Of a DNA stretch of 41,629 nt, positions 7,418 through 16,321 are shown piece by piece. Under the pieces are notes generated by a model that did not search any database, was not told the DNA's origin, and saw only the letters and a program-made list of their open reading frames with translations. Source of the DNA: Caldifarciminota bacterium (GTDB taxonomy: Bacteria; Hydrothermota; UBA3073); contig JAGMCL010000074.1 of assembly GCA_023129165.1 (NCBI GenBank), forward strand, positions 1 through 41,629, written 5' to 3'. The first letter of the stretch is position 1. Each line of letters begins with the position of its first letter. The position numbers were made by a program, and so were the translations under genes.

Positions 7418-10400
7418 ATGACCTGGAAAAAGATGTTTCTATGTGTAGCAGCGGTTTTGGTGATTTCGGTCTTTGGAGCGGTTTCGGCGTGGGCGCAGCC
7501 GAATCCTACGTTCATCACGAGGGCTGTCACGGGGGACCCGGCAACAAGCATTACTATCGGATGGAGCACCAACCTGACTTACGTCCATGACGGCATTCAC
7601 AGTATTCATGTGGCTACCACAGCGACCACAACGGACTATGCGATGGTAGGGATACCTACGAGCTTTGTGCTAACTGCCACCACCACGATGAGCTATTGGG
7701 GCTTCACAGTGGTTGGCAGTGGTGTTATGGCACCGGACGAGATATGGCTCGAATTTGCGGACGGGACGGTCATATGTAACACTCACCACAACACTCTTCC
7801 TGCAGGAAACTGGGAGAACTGGACCCTAAGCGGCTCCTCAAACTGGTATGACCCACAGACCCTCATTCCGGTAGATATCACTAATTTCTATACCGAGACG
7901 GTTGTGAAAGTGTTCCTTGGAGCCGGCTCACCAACGAGTCCAACTGGTGTTGATGTAGATGTCTACCTTGATAACCTTACCATAGATGAAACTGGTGACG
8001 GACCTCTTGAGTATACCCTTGATGATGACACCGAGACGATAGAAGTTCTGTGTGGGACCTTCTGTGGCATTACGGGGTGCACGGGCATCCAGGTCGGCAT
8101 TGACGCAGCACTTCCCGGCGACATGATCAACGTGGCGGAGGGCACATACAATGCTACCCTTGGCGAGACTTTCCCGATAACTGTGAATAAGGCCAACCTA
8201 ACCATCCAGGCTACTGGCACAGTGGCGAATACGATCATAGATAAGGAAGGACCAAGTTCGGGCTCTGTTATTAGGATAACGGTCAGTGGGGTAACCTTTG
8301 ATGGTTTCACCGTGACAGGGAATCCTACTTGGATTGGAATTGAGATACCAAATATGGATCCCGATGTAACTGGCTGTACAATATCCAATAACATAATAAA
8401 AGATAACGATTGTGGTATCAACCTGTATGAGTCGTATAACAACACGATTACCAACAACACCATTGATAACAATGGAGGCGCGACGGGTACGTCTGCGGGC
8501 ATCATGGTTGCTAACTTTGCTGGGGGCGGCAATACGATAACCAATAACACTATTACGAATAATGGTGATGGCATCGACTTGATGATGACAACTGGTGATG
8601 TAATAAACTACAACAATATCATGGGTAACACGGACAATGGAATAGAAGCGTCCTTTTGTTTTTCTGGAGTTGATGCCGAATACAATTGGTGGGGTGATGC
8701 ATCTGGTCCAAATCATTCTACAACAAATCCAAGTGCGACTGGTAATCCGGTAAGCGACAATGTTGACTACTCCCCCTGGTGGGGAGCAAACTATGTGGGA
8801 GACCCGCACACATCCCCCTGGACCTGGTACGTAAATACTTCCAACAATTCCACTATTCAGGAGGGAATTGACGCCGCTTCTGCTGGCGATGTTATCAACG
8901 TGACACCGGAGACGTATACCATCACTTCAGCGATAGATGTGAATAAAGGGGTAACCATCACGGGTGATGTCGGAACCCCGGCCAATGTGTTGGTAACATA
9001 CGGCTCGGCCAGTCAAACCCTGGATTGCTTTGACATGCAGGCAAATGATATAACCGTGCAGGGAGTCAAGGTGGTAAACGGTAGATACGGGTTTAACTTT
9101 GCCGCGAGTGACCCTACCGGGTGCACCATCTCAGATTGTGTCATAGACCATTGCTATGAGGGAGCCATTAATATCGACGGAGGGAGTGGGCATACAATTT
9201 CCAACAATACAATTACAAATTGCCTGACATCCGGTGTCCATCGGGGAGTTATTCACATATATGATTGCCCTGATGTTACTGTCAGTGGCAACACGATGAC
9301 CGGCAACGGATTGTCATCTGTGGAACCAGAGCCTCACCATTCAATGGATATATACGTAAAGTACACTTATCCCGCTAGTTCTAGTGAGAGAGTAGAAATA
9401 ACAGGCAATACTATTTCTGGACATTTAGGCGTTTGTGCCGATATCCAGGTCTATGATGCCCCCTACACCTACATCTATAACAACACCATCAGCAATAGTG
9501 AGGATAAGGGAATAGCAATATTTGGAATAGTTGGGAATCCGGCTTTCACCAGTACCGATAATAGAGTGGAAATTATAGGGAATAACATTTCCTCAACTTA
9601 TTACCCGGGCCTGCAAGCTTGTAATGCTCCGTATACCTATTTCTACAACAACACGCTGACTCACTGTAACTACTACGGCGGGGATGGCACCGGCGATTTT
9701 GACTATGCTTCCATCCACATTGATGTTGGTTCCGACAACTGCCTTATTGATGTTAATACTGTGAGCGATGGTATCAACGGCATCCAGGTATGGTCGGATA
9801 ACTGTACCGTCACAAACAACACAATCTACTACATGGGGCTTACCTATGAAGATACTAAAGTCACAGACGATGGTACTTACTACAATTCGGCGATCCTTTA
9901 CGGTGACATGTATGATGTCAACATGCCAACTTCGGCCACTATAAGCTTCAACAATATCTATGATAATTACTGGGGGCTTTTTGTCATCTCTACTTACACG
10001 GACACCGTAACCGCCGAGAACAACTGGTGGGGTGATGCTTTGGGTCCTGACAGTATGGGTACGGGTATTCCCGGATCAGGTGATAAGGTCTCTGAATATG
10101 TAGATTTCCGCCCCTGGATTGGTGATGAGATTGTGTACGAGGACGCTGTGGTGACCCAGACCGGTATGGATTATGGGTTCTCGTCTCCTACTAAAGGTAG
10201 CTATGATGTGACTATGAACTTCTCGCAGTTGCCCGCGGGCGGTGGACATGTCTTGGTGGCGTTCATCAGCGACACAGCTTTTGATGTAACGAGCATTGTC
10301 AGCACCCCTCCTGACCCTCCTGTTCTCTATTATTACTGGAACATCACCACTGACATGGACCCCGGTGATTACACAGTTCGCATTACCTTCAGAAATGATA

Positions 10401-12688
10401 GTATCTCGACAGACACCGTGAGGTGGGCATACTGGAGTGACAACGTAAATGAGTGGATGATATCGAGCGGCACAGTCAACACGATTGACAAAACCATTCA
10501 GACGCCTTCGATAGATCATTTTACTCCCTTCTGTATTACCAATGGTTATGTACCGGTTGGCGGAAAGATCGGGGACATTGTACCCATTTACACGGACGAC
10601 AACACCTGGTTTGGCAATATAACGGAGGCTGCGACATCGCTTGTGCCCGACACGGGACTCCTTGCCGGGATACATGCGGTAGTGGGGTTCAATGCTTCTT
10701 ATTTTGGTTTTACCGATGCAACAGCAGGCAACCTGTGGGCTGGCGGCGCTACGATCAGCTCTCAGGCCAATGCTGACTCGGTGATAATCGATGTGGGTTC
10801 TTGGGCGGTAAGTGGAGAAGAGGCAGATGCTATAAAATCGGCGATTGATATGACCTTCAGCATCACCGGTATAGGTGAAAATAGTCTGGTGTTACGTCAG
10901 ATGAAGTGGTGTGACCTGATGCTTAATGAGGAGGATGCATCGCCCCTTGGTAATGGCCATACAAAGTTCTACCTGGGAGATTTCACCAAGAATGATGCTG
11001 GTGTGGATACAGGCGATGGCTATGTAGATGACTGGGACCTGAAGGCCCTCGCCACGGTTTATTGGAACCCCACGGCCACTTCGATCAAAAAGAAGTATGA
11101 CATCGGTCCAACGACAGATGGCTATATCACCGGTATGCCGCTGGCGCCAGACTATTTGATCGACTTTGAGGACCTGATGCTTTTTGGCATAAGTTACAGT
11201 TTTGTCAGCGATGGTGAGGGATATCCGAGCTGGGAGCCGCCTTCTGCCGCTCAGTCTTGCAGTCTGAGGGTGGATGATAACCATGACTTGACTGACGGTT
11301 ATTATCCCGACTGGGGAACAACAGAGGAGTGGGACAATCAGACCTTTGATATTGATATGGTAGCACCGTCGACTGATGTCGGCAATATCTACATTAAGGG
11401 AATAGATGTGACGATAGAGTTCGATACCACCTTTGACAATCTTGTGGACTTTACTGCCGGGGATATGTGGGATAACGCCGCACCCACACACAGTGGAGAT
11501 GCGTATGGCAAGGCATTCTTTGCCGAGACGACCAGAGCGGGTGCCAACTGGAGTGTGCGGACGAATGCGGTTCATCTGATAGGCACGGTAGGCACAGAGG
11601 AGATAATAGCAGAGGGCACCTTCGAGGTGATGAAGCCCGGTCATTCTGACATAGTCATCACATCCTGTGATGTGAGGGACTCTGTGAATGCCCCTCTTAC
11701 TATTCCCGATACCCTGAATGTGAGGGTGAAGTTCTACCTGGGAGACTTCTGTAATTCTTCAGATGACTCGCATGGGGACGGGATGGTTGACGGTTCTGAC
11801 CTGAACTTCTTCTCGAATCAGTATTGGACTCCCCCCTCCTTCTATGCAAGGGCTGACATAGGTCCCACGGTTGGTGGTTATGTGGACACCTGGCCCGACC
11901 CGGATGGTTCTATCGACTACGAGGACCTCTGGGTATTTACGAGGGCATATACCCTTGTGAGCCACAATGCATATCCATACGATGCCAAGACAGAGATGCC
12001 CGATGGTGAGGCACCAAACAGGGATAAGGTTGAAGTCAGTCTTGGCACTCCGGGTATAGTGGATGGCATGCTCGAGGTGCCTGTCGACCTTAGGGGTGAG
12101 GTATACGATGTACAGGTGGTGAGTCTAAAGTTGCACTACAATCCCGCAGTGCTCAGGTACATCGGAGTGGAGAGAGGCGAGATTCTCACAGAGGGTGAGC
12201 CCGCAATGATGGTAGCTAAGTTGGCAGAGCCAGGTGAGTTATGGGTGGACGCTGGTTGTCTGGAGATATCCGGCATAGATGAGGCAGGGAGAATGCTCAC
12301 TGTCAGGTTTGAGAGGGTTACCGATGGCGCTTATGAGCTTTCTCTTGACGACGTGCATGTGCTCGACATCTGGAACAGGGTGCTTTGTGGTCCGCAGACT
12401 GGGACAGAAGATAAGCCACTGCCCTCTGTATATGCCCTTTCGCAAAACTATCCCAATCCCGTAAGGAATAAGACTGTGATAAGATATGCCCTGCCCGAAA
12501 GGACGGCAGTCGAAATAGCAGTATACAATCTCCTCGGTGAGAGGGTAGCGGTACTTGCAACGGGTACCAAAGATGCGGGATTCTACACAGCCACCTGGAA
12601 CACAGAGAATGTGCCTTCGGGTGTCTACTTCTATGCAATGAAGACAGAGAGATTCACAGAGACGAAGAAGATATTGGTGATGAAGTAA
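7418..12688 (+). CDS. giant secreted protein: beta-helices, cohesin-like and dockerin-like modules, C-terminal sorting domain
   Basis: This 1756-residue protein starts with a signal peptide (about 1-25, ending SAWA). ATG 7418 is preferred over 7415 because the AAGGAGGT box ends at 7414. Modules: a jelly-roll-like region (about 30-210); two NosD/pectate-lyase-like right-handed beta-helices (about 222-458 and 470-902), each ending in an NWWGDA-x-GP motif; a module shared with the next gene (908-1043); three cohesin-like domains (about 1047-1185, 1308-1440, 1535-1660); and two dockerin-like calcium segments (about 1187-1265 and 1441-1515), each with two D-rich loops such as DTGDGYVDDWDL and IDFEDLMLF. 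A Por/FlgD-like sorting domain ends it (QNYPNPV to KKILVMK, 1668-1756). It is likely cell-surface attached. Ligand and enzyme activity cannot be told. Confidence 0.88.
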   Translation: MTWKKMFLCVAAVLVISVFGAVSAWAQPNPTFITRAVTGDPATSITIGWSTNLTYVHDGIHSIHVATTATTTDYAMVGIPTSFVLTATTTMSYWGFTVVGSGVMAPDEIWLEFADGTVICNTHHNTLPAGNWENWTLSGSSNWYDPQTLIPVDITNFYTETVVKVFLGAGSPTSPTGVDVDVYLDNLTIDETGDGPLEYTLDDDTETIEVLCGTFCGITGCTGIQVGIDAALPGDMINVAEGTYNATLGETFPITVNKANLTIQATGTVANTIIDKEGPSSGSVIRITVSGVTFDGFTVTGNPTWIGIEIPNMDPDVTGCTISNNIIKDNDCGINLYESYNNTITNNTIDNNGGATGTSAGIMVANFAGGGNTITNNTITNNGDGIDLMMTTGDVINYNNIMGNTDNGIEASFCFSGVDAEYNWWGDASGPNHSTTNPSATGNPVSDNVDYSPWWGANYVGDPHTSPWTWYVNTSNNSTIQEGIDAASAGDVINVTPETYTITSAIDVNKGVTITGDVGTPANVLVTYGSASQTLDCFDMQANDITVQGVKVVNGRYGFNFAASDPTGCTISDCVIDHCYEGAINIDGGSGHTISNNTITNCLTSGVHRGVIHIYDCPDVTVSGNTMTGNGLSSVEPEPHHSMDIYVKYTYPASSSERVEITGNTISGHLGVCADIQVYDAPYTYIYNNTISNSEDKGIAIFGIVGNPAFTSTDNRVEIIGNNISSTYYPGLQACNAPYTYFYNNTLTHCNYYGGDGTGDFDYASIHIDVGSDNCLIDVNTVSDGINGIQVWSDNCTVTNNTIYYMGLTYEDTKVTDDGTYYNSAILYGDMYDVNMPTSATISFNNIYDNYWGLFVISTYTDTVTAENNWWGDALGPDSMGTGIPGSGDKVSEYVDFRPWIGDEIVYEDAVVTQTGMDYGFSSPTKGSYDVTMNFSQLPAGGGHVLVAFISDTAFDVTSIVSTPPDPPVLYYYWNITTDMDPGDYTVRITFRNDSISTDTVRWAYWSDNVNEWMISSGTVNTIDKTIQTPSIDHFTPFCITNGYVPVGGKIGDIVPIYTDDNTWFGNITEAATSLVPDTGLLAGIHAVVGFNASYFGFTDATAGNLWAGGATISSQANADSVIIDVGSWAVSGEEADAIKSAIDMTFSITGIGENSLVLRQMKWCDLMLNEEDASPLGNGHTKFYLGDFTKNDAGVDTGDGYVDDWDLKALATVYWNPTATSIKKKYDIGPTTDGYITGMPLAPDYLIDFEDLMLFGISYSFVSDGEGYPSWEPPSAAQSCSLRVDDNHDLTDGYYPDWGTTEEWDNQTFDIDMVAPSTDVGNIYIKGIDVTIEFDTTFDNLVDFTAGDMWDNAAPTHSGDAYGKAFFAETTRAGANWSVRTNAVHLIGTVGTEEIIAEGTFEVMKPGHSDIVITSCDVRDSVNAPLTIPDTLNVRVKFYLGDFCNSSDDSHGDGMVDGSDLNFFSNQYWTPPSFYARADIGPTVGGYVDTWPDPDGSIDYEDLWVFTRAYTLVSHNAYPYDAKTEMPDGEAPNRDKVEVSLGTPGIVDGMLEVPVDLRGEVYDVQVVSLKLHYNPAVLRYIGVERGEILTEGEPAMMVAKLAEPGELWVDAGCLEISGIDEAGRMLTVRFERVTDGAYELSLDDVHVLDIWNRVLCGPQTGTEDKPLPSVYALSQNYPNPVRNKTVIRYALPERTAVEIAVYNLLGERVAVLATGTKDAGFYTATWNTENVPSGVYFYAMKTERFTETKKILVMK

Positions 12689-12705
12689 GATAGAACTACA
12701 AAATC

Positions 12706-12732
12706 GGACGTCCCGCCAGAGGCGGGACGTCC
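12706..12732. repeat. perfect 12-bp intergenic hairpin
   Basis: GGACGTCCCGCC (12706-12717) and its exact complement (12721-12732) flank a 3-base loop, between the two paralogous surface genes. The same GGACGTCCC half-site occurs after the second paralogue at about 15388 without the other arm, so the hairpin was either gained in one copy or lost from the other. No U-run follows on the plus strand. It resembles a dispersed palindrome rather than a classical terminator. Confidence 0.65.
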
Positions 12733-12754
12733 AAAAAATAGCAAAGGAGGAATT

Positions 12755-15370
12755 ATGACCTTAAGAAAGATGTTTCTATGTGTAGCAGCGGGAATGCTAC
12801 TGGCATTTTCGGGATGGGCAGTAACCGTTACCGAAACTGGTGTGGATTATGTCTTCAATTCTACCGATACTTATCACGATGTCACGATGAACTTCTCAAG
12901 ACTCCCTGCTGGGGGAGGTGATGTTACTGTTTCCTTTAACTTTGGGTTCCCTAACTATACGGGGAATATACAAGGTGGTGCGCTCGCTTATTACTGGACG
13001 ATTAATACCACATCATTCGACCCGGGAGATATCGCTGTTTGCATAACTTTTGAGCACCCGGGAATAGTAGACAACAGTAAGAAGTGGGGATACTGGAGTG
13101 ACGATGTAAATGAGTGGATGATATCGAGCGGCACAGTCAACACGACCAACAAGACCATTCGGACGCCTTCGATAGATCATTTTACTCCCTTCTGTATTAC
13201 CAATGGTTATGTACAGGTTGGCGGAAAGATCGGGGACATTGTACCCATTTACACGAACGATAACACCTGGTTTGGCAATATAACGGAGGCTGCGACATCG
13301 CTTGTGCCCAGCACGGGACTCCTTGCCGGGATACATGCGGTAGTGGGGTTCAATGCTACTTATTTTGGTTTTACCAGTGCAACACTAGGTGATCTGTGGG
13401 CTGGCAATGGTCATATCTTCTCGCATGTCGATGTGGTTGGTAACTTGGTGACAATCGATGTGGGTTCTGATGCGCTGAGCGGAGCAGAGGCGGATGCTAT
13501 AAAATCGGCGATTGACATGACCTTCAGCATCACCGGTATAGGTGAAAATGATCTGGTGTTAAGTGAGATGAAGTGGTGTGACCTGATGCTTAATGAGGAG
13601 GATGCATCGCCCCTTGGTAATGGCCATACAAAGTTCTACCTGGGAGATTTCACCAAGAATGATGCTGGTGTGGATACAGGCGATGGCTATGTAGATGACT
13701 GGGACCTGAAGGATCTCGCCACGGTTTATTGGAACAATCCGACGATCAAGGCGAAGTATGATATCGGTCCAACGGAAGATGGCTATATCACCGATATGCC
13801 GGAGGAACCAGACCTTTTGATTGACTTTGAGGACCTGATGCTTTTTGGCATAAGTTACAGTTTTGTCAGCGATGGTGAGGGATATCCGATCTCGGAGCCG
13901 CTTTGTATCGATCAGTCTTGCAGTCTGAGGGTGGATGATAACCATGACACCGGGAATAGTTGCTACTATCCACAGTGGATCACGCAGCAGACGGGGTGGG
14001 ACAATCAGACCTTTGCTATTGATATGGTAGCACCGTCGACTGATGGTGGTGTTATCCACATTAAGGGAATAGATGTGACGATAGAGTTCGATACCACCTT
14101 TGACAGTCTTGTAACCTTTACTGCCGGGGATATGTGGGATAACGCCACACCCCCACACAGTGGAGATGCGTATGGCAAGGCATTCTTTGCCAAGACGACC
14201 AAGACGGGTGCCAACTGGAGGGTGCGGGCGAATGCGGTTCGTCTGATGGGCACGGTAGGCACAGGGAAGATAGCAGAGGCCACCTTCGAGGTGATGAAGC
14301 CCGGTCATTCTGACATAGTTATCACATCCTGTGATGTGAGGGATTCTGTGAATGCGTCTTTTGCCATTCCCGGTACCCTGAACGTGAGGGTGAAGTTCTA
14401 CCTGGGAGACTTTGCTTATGCTTATGGAGTGGGTGGAGATGACCATGGCGATGGGGAAATAGAGGGACGTGACGTGAACTTTTTCTCAAATGTGTACTGG
14501 AGAGCCGCTCCTGACCCCCTGTACTATGTGAAGGGCGACATAGGTCCCACGGTTGGTGGTTATGTGGACACCTGGCCCTTACCGGACCAAGTCATTAACT
14601 TCCGAGACCTCTGGGTATTTACGAGGGCACATTCCCTTGTGAACCACAACACATATCCATACGATGCCAAGACAGAGATACCCGATGGTGAGGCGCCAAA
14701 CAGGGATAAGGTTGAGGTCAGTCTTGGCACTCCGGGTATGGTGGATGGCATGCTCGAGGTGCCTGTCGAACTTAAGGGTGAGGTATACGATGTACAGGTG
14801 GTGAGTCTAAAGTTGCACTACAATCCCACAGTGCTCAGGTATATCGGAGTGGAGAGAGGCGAGATTCTCACAGAGGGTGAGCCCGCAATGATGATGGCTA
14901 AGTTAGCAGATATAGGCGAGTTATGGGTGGACGCTGGTTGTCTGGAGATATCCGGCATAGATGAGGCAGGGAGAATGCTCACTGTCAGGTTTGAGAGGGT
15001 TACCGATGGCGCTTATGAGCTTTCTCTTGACGACGTGCATGTGCTCGACATCTGGAACAGGGTGCTTTGTGGTCCGCAGACTGGGACAGAAGATAAGCCA
15101 CTGCCCTCTGTATATGCCCTTTCGCAAAACTATCCCAATCCCGTAGGGAATAAGACTGCGATAAGATATGCCCTGCCCGAAAGGACGGCGATCGAGATAG
15201 CGGTATACAATCTCCTCGGTGAGAGGGTGGCGGTACTTGCAACGGGTACCAAAGATGCGGGATTCTACACAGTCATCTGGAACACAGATAATGTGCCTTC
15301 GGGTGTCTACTTCTATGCGATGAAGACAGAGAGATTCACAGAGACGAAGAAGATATTGGTGATGAAGTAA
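12755..15370 (+). CDS. secreted cohesin/dockerin-like protein with C-terminal sorting domain (paralogue of upstream gene)
   Basis: This 871-residue protein has a signal peptide (1-22) nearly identical to that of the upstream gene and AAAGGAGG before the ATG. It is homologous to the C-terminal half of its neighbour and lacks the beta-helices. Modules: the shared N-terminal module (about 26-149, ending SIDHFTPFCITNGY), cohesin-like 1 (151-287), dockerin-like 1 (292-372), cohesin-like 2 (414-546), dockerin-like 2 (547-629), cohesin-like 3 (649-776) and the sorting domain (782-871, QNYPNPV to LVMK). The DNA at 14918-15145 is identical to 12236-12463, so duplication or gene conversion is recent. 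It presumably reaches the cell surface with its neighbour. The cohesin and dockerin calls rest on fold-like patterns, not a profile search. Confidence 0.87.
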   Translation: MTLRKMFLCVAAGMLLAFSGWAVTVTETGVDYVFNSTDTYHDVTMNFSRLPAGGGDVTVSFNFGFPNYTGNIQGGALAYYWTINTTSFDPGDIAVCITFEHPGIVDNSKKWGYWSDDVNEWMISSGTVNTTNKTIRTPSIDHFTPFCITNGYVQVGGKIGDIVPIYTNDNTWFGNITEAATSLVPSTGLLAGIHAVVGFNATYFGFTSATLGDLWAGNGHIFSHVDVVGNLVTIDVGSDALSGAEADAIKSAIDMTFSITGIGENDLVLSEMKWCDLMLNEEDASPLGNGHTKFYLGDFTKNDAGVDTGDGYVDDWDLKDLATVYWNNPTIKAKYDIGPTEDGYITDMPEEPDLLIDFEDLMLFGISYSFVSDGEGYPISEPLCIDQSCSLRVDDNHDTGNSCYYPQWITQQTGWDNQTFAIDMVAPSTDGGVIHIKGIDVTIEFDTTFDSLVTFTAGDMWDNATPPHSGDAYGKAFFAKTTKTGANWRVRANAVRLMGTVGTGKIAEATFEVMKPGHSDIVITSCDVRDSVNASFAIPGTLNVRVKFYLGDFAYAYGVGGDDHGDGEIEGRDVNFFSNVYWRAAPDPLYYVKGDIGPTVGGYVDTWPLPDQVINFRDLWVFTRAHSLVNHNTYPYDAKTEIPDGEAPNRDKVEVSLGTPGMVDGMLEVPVELKGEVYDVQVVSLKLHYNPTVLRYIGVERGEILTEGEPAMMMAKLADIGELWVDAGCLEISGIDEAGRMLTVRFERVTDGAYELSLDDVHVLDIWNRVLCGPQTGTEDKPLPSVYALSQNYPNPVGNKTAIRYALPERTAIEIAVYNLLGERVAVLATGTKDAGFYTVIWNTDNVPSGVYFYAMKTERFTETKKILVMK

Positions 15371-15396
15371 GATAGAGATACAAAATTGGACGTCCC

Positions 15397-15443
15397 ACAA
15401 AATTAAGTAAAAGTAATCACCCTTGGTGCTTTATTTCACTGGG
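15397..15443. repeat. dispersed ~45-bp intergenic repeat, copy 1
   Basis: The sequence from ACAAAATTAAGTAAAAG to CTTTATTTCACTGGG closely matches 37379-37425, with roughly one mismatch in six or seven. It lies just upstream of the next surface gene, and GAAAGGAGG at its 3' side is that gene's ribosome-binding site. Confidence 0.55.
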
Positions 15444-15480
15444 TAAATATAGAATGAAGGTATAAAGCGAAAGGAGGAAA

Positions 15481-16302
15481 ATGTTTGTAACACTTATAGG
15501 ATTACTGTTTGTGGTTTTCTGCACCCAGTTGACAGGTTCACCATTGCGAGCTGATACAGGATATGTGTATATCTGGCCCGCCGATACTACGGTCTACCTG
15601 CGTGGGCCGAGACTTTCTGTAATGGTTGATTCTAATATCACCGCACTTCATAGCTTTTCAGTGCATATAACCTTTGACTCGAGCGTGATTGAATCGAACT
15701 GGGACAGTATTCTTCCGGGAAGTATCTATCCGGATACACTGTTCACCTTGCTGCTCGGTGATATATACAATGGAGATAGCATAGTTGCCGACCTATCCAT
15801 AATGGGAGCAGGTACTTATGTGAATGGGCCCGGCGAGATATTGAGTCTGTGGTTCAATCCTAAAGGATGTGGTACATCGAGTGTGCATTTCGCCTACTCG
15901 GTACTTTTAGATACGCTTTCCCCAATGGGAAACCTCATACCACATTACACGCTGGATGGACAAATCACTGTAACTGGTGATTGGATAGATGAGACGACTT
16001 CGGGCAATCCCAGTATGTGGCTCGGGAAGTGCATTCCCAACCCATTCAGGGAAAGGACAGTTATAAGTTATAAGTTACCAGTCATCGGTGACCAATCATC
16101 AAAACCGATTACCGATCACCTGTCGCCGATTACCTTAAAAATCTACGATGTTTCTGGTAATCTCGTCCGCACTTTACCGATTACCGAACTTATCTGGGAT
16201 GGAAGAGATGAAGAGGGGAAAAGGCTGCAAAGCGGTATTTATTTTCTGAGGTTGGAGGTGGGCAGGGTATGTAAGACTCGAAAGATAGTCCTGGTCCGAT
16301 AA
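15481..16302 (+). CDS. small secreted cohesin-like protein with C-terminal sorting domain
   Basis: This is a 273-residue protein with a signal peptide (about 1-25) and GAAAGGAGG just before the ATG. Residues 27-160 form one cohesin-like domain (SVMVDSN, ITFDSSVIESNWDSILPG, GDIYNGDSI, NGPGEILSLWF), nearly the same module as in the next two genes. Residues 180-273 are a FlgD-like sorting domain (IPNPFRERTVISYKLP, LKIYDVSGNLVRTL, SGIYFLRLE). Between two strands of that domain sits an extra stretch of about 17 residues (VIGDQSSKPITDHLSPI). Its DNA (16081-16134) resembles the intergenic GGTGACCAATCACC/CCGATTACC repeats seen elsewhere. The protein is likely exported and surface-bound, and probably expressed with its neighbours. 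Confidence 0.83.
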   Translation: MFVTLIGLLFVVFCTQLTGSPLRADTGYVYIWPADTTVYLRGPRLSVMVDSNITALHSFSVHITFDSSVIESNWDSILPGSIYPDTLFTLLLGDIYNGDSIVADLSIMGAGTYVNGPGEILSLWFNPKGCGTSSVHFAYSVLLDTLSPMGNLIPHYTLDGQITVTGDWIDETTSGNPSMWLGKCIPNPFRERTVISYKLPVIGDQSSKPITDHLSPITLKIYDVSGNLVRTLPITELIWDGRDEEGKRLQSGIYFLRLEVGRVCKTRKIVLVR

Positions 16303-16321
16303 AGAGGAGAAGGAGTTTCTT

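Noticed and set aside
7963-8809. two 203-codon minus-strand frames within the giant surface gene
   Set aside because: They are antisense shadows created by the repetitive beta-helix coding sequence; the plus-strand product has a signal peptide, domains and a sorting signal.
12706-12732. intrinsic terminator between surface genes
   Set aside because: The stem is perfect, but no U-run follows on the plus strand; the half-site after the paralogue suggests a dispersed palindrome.
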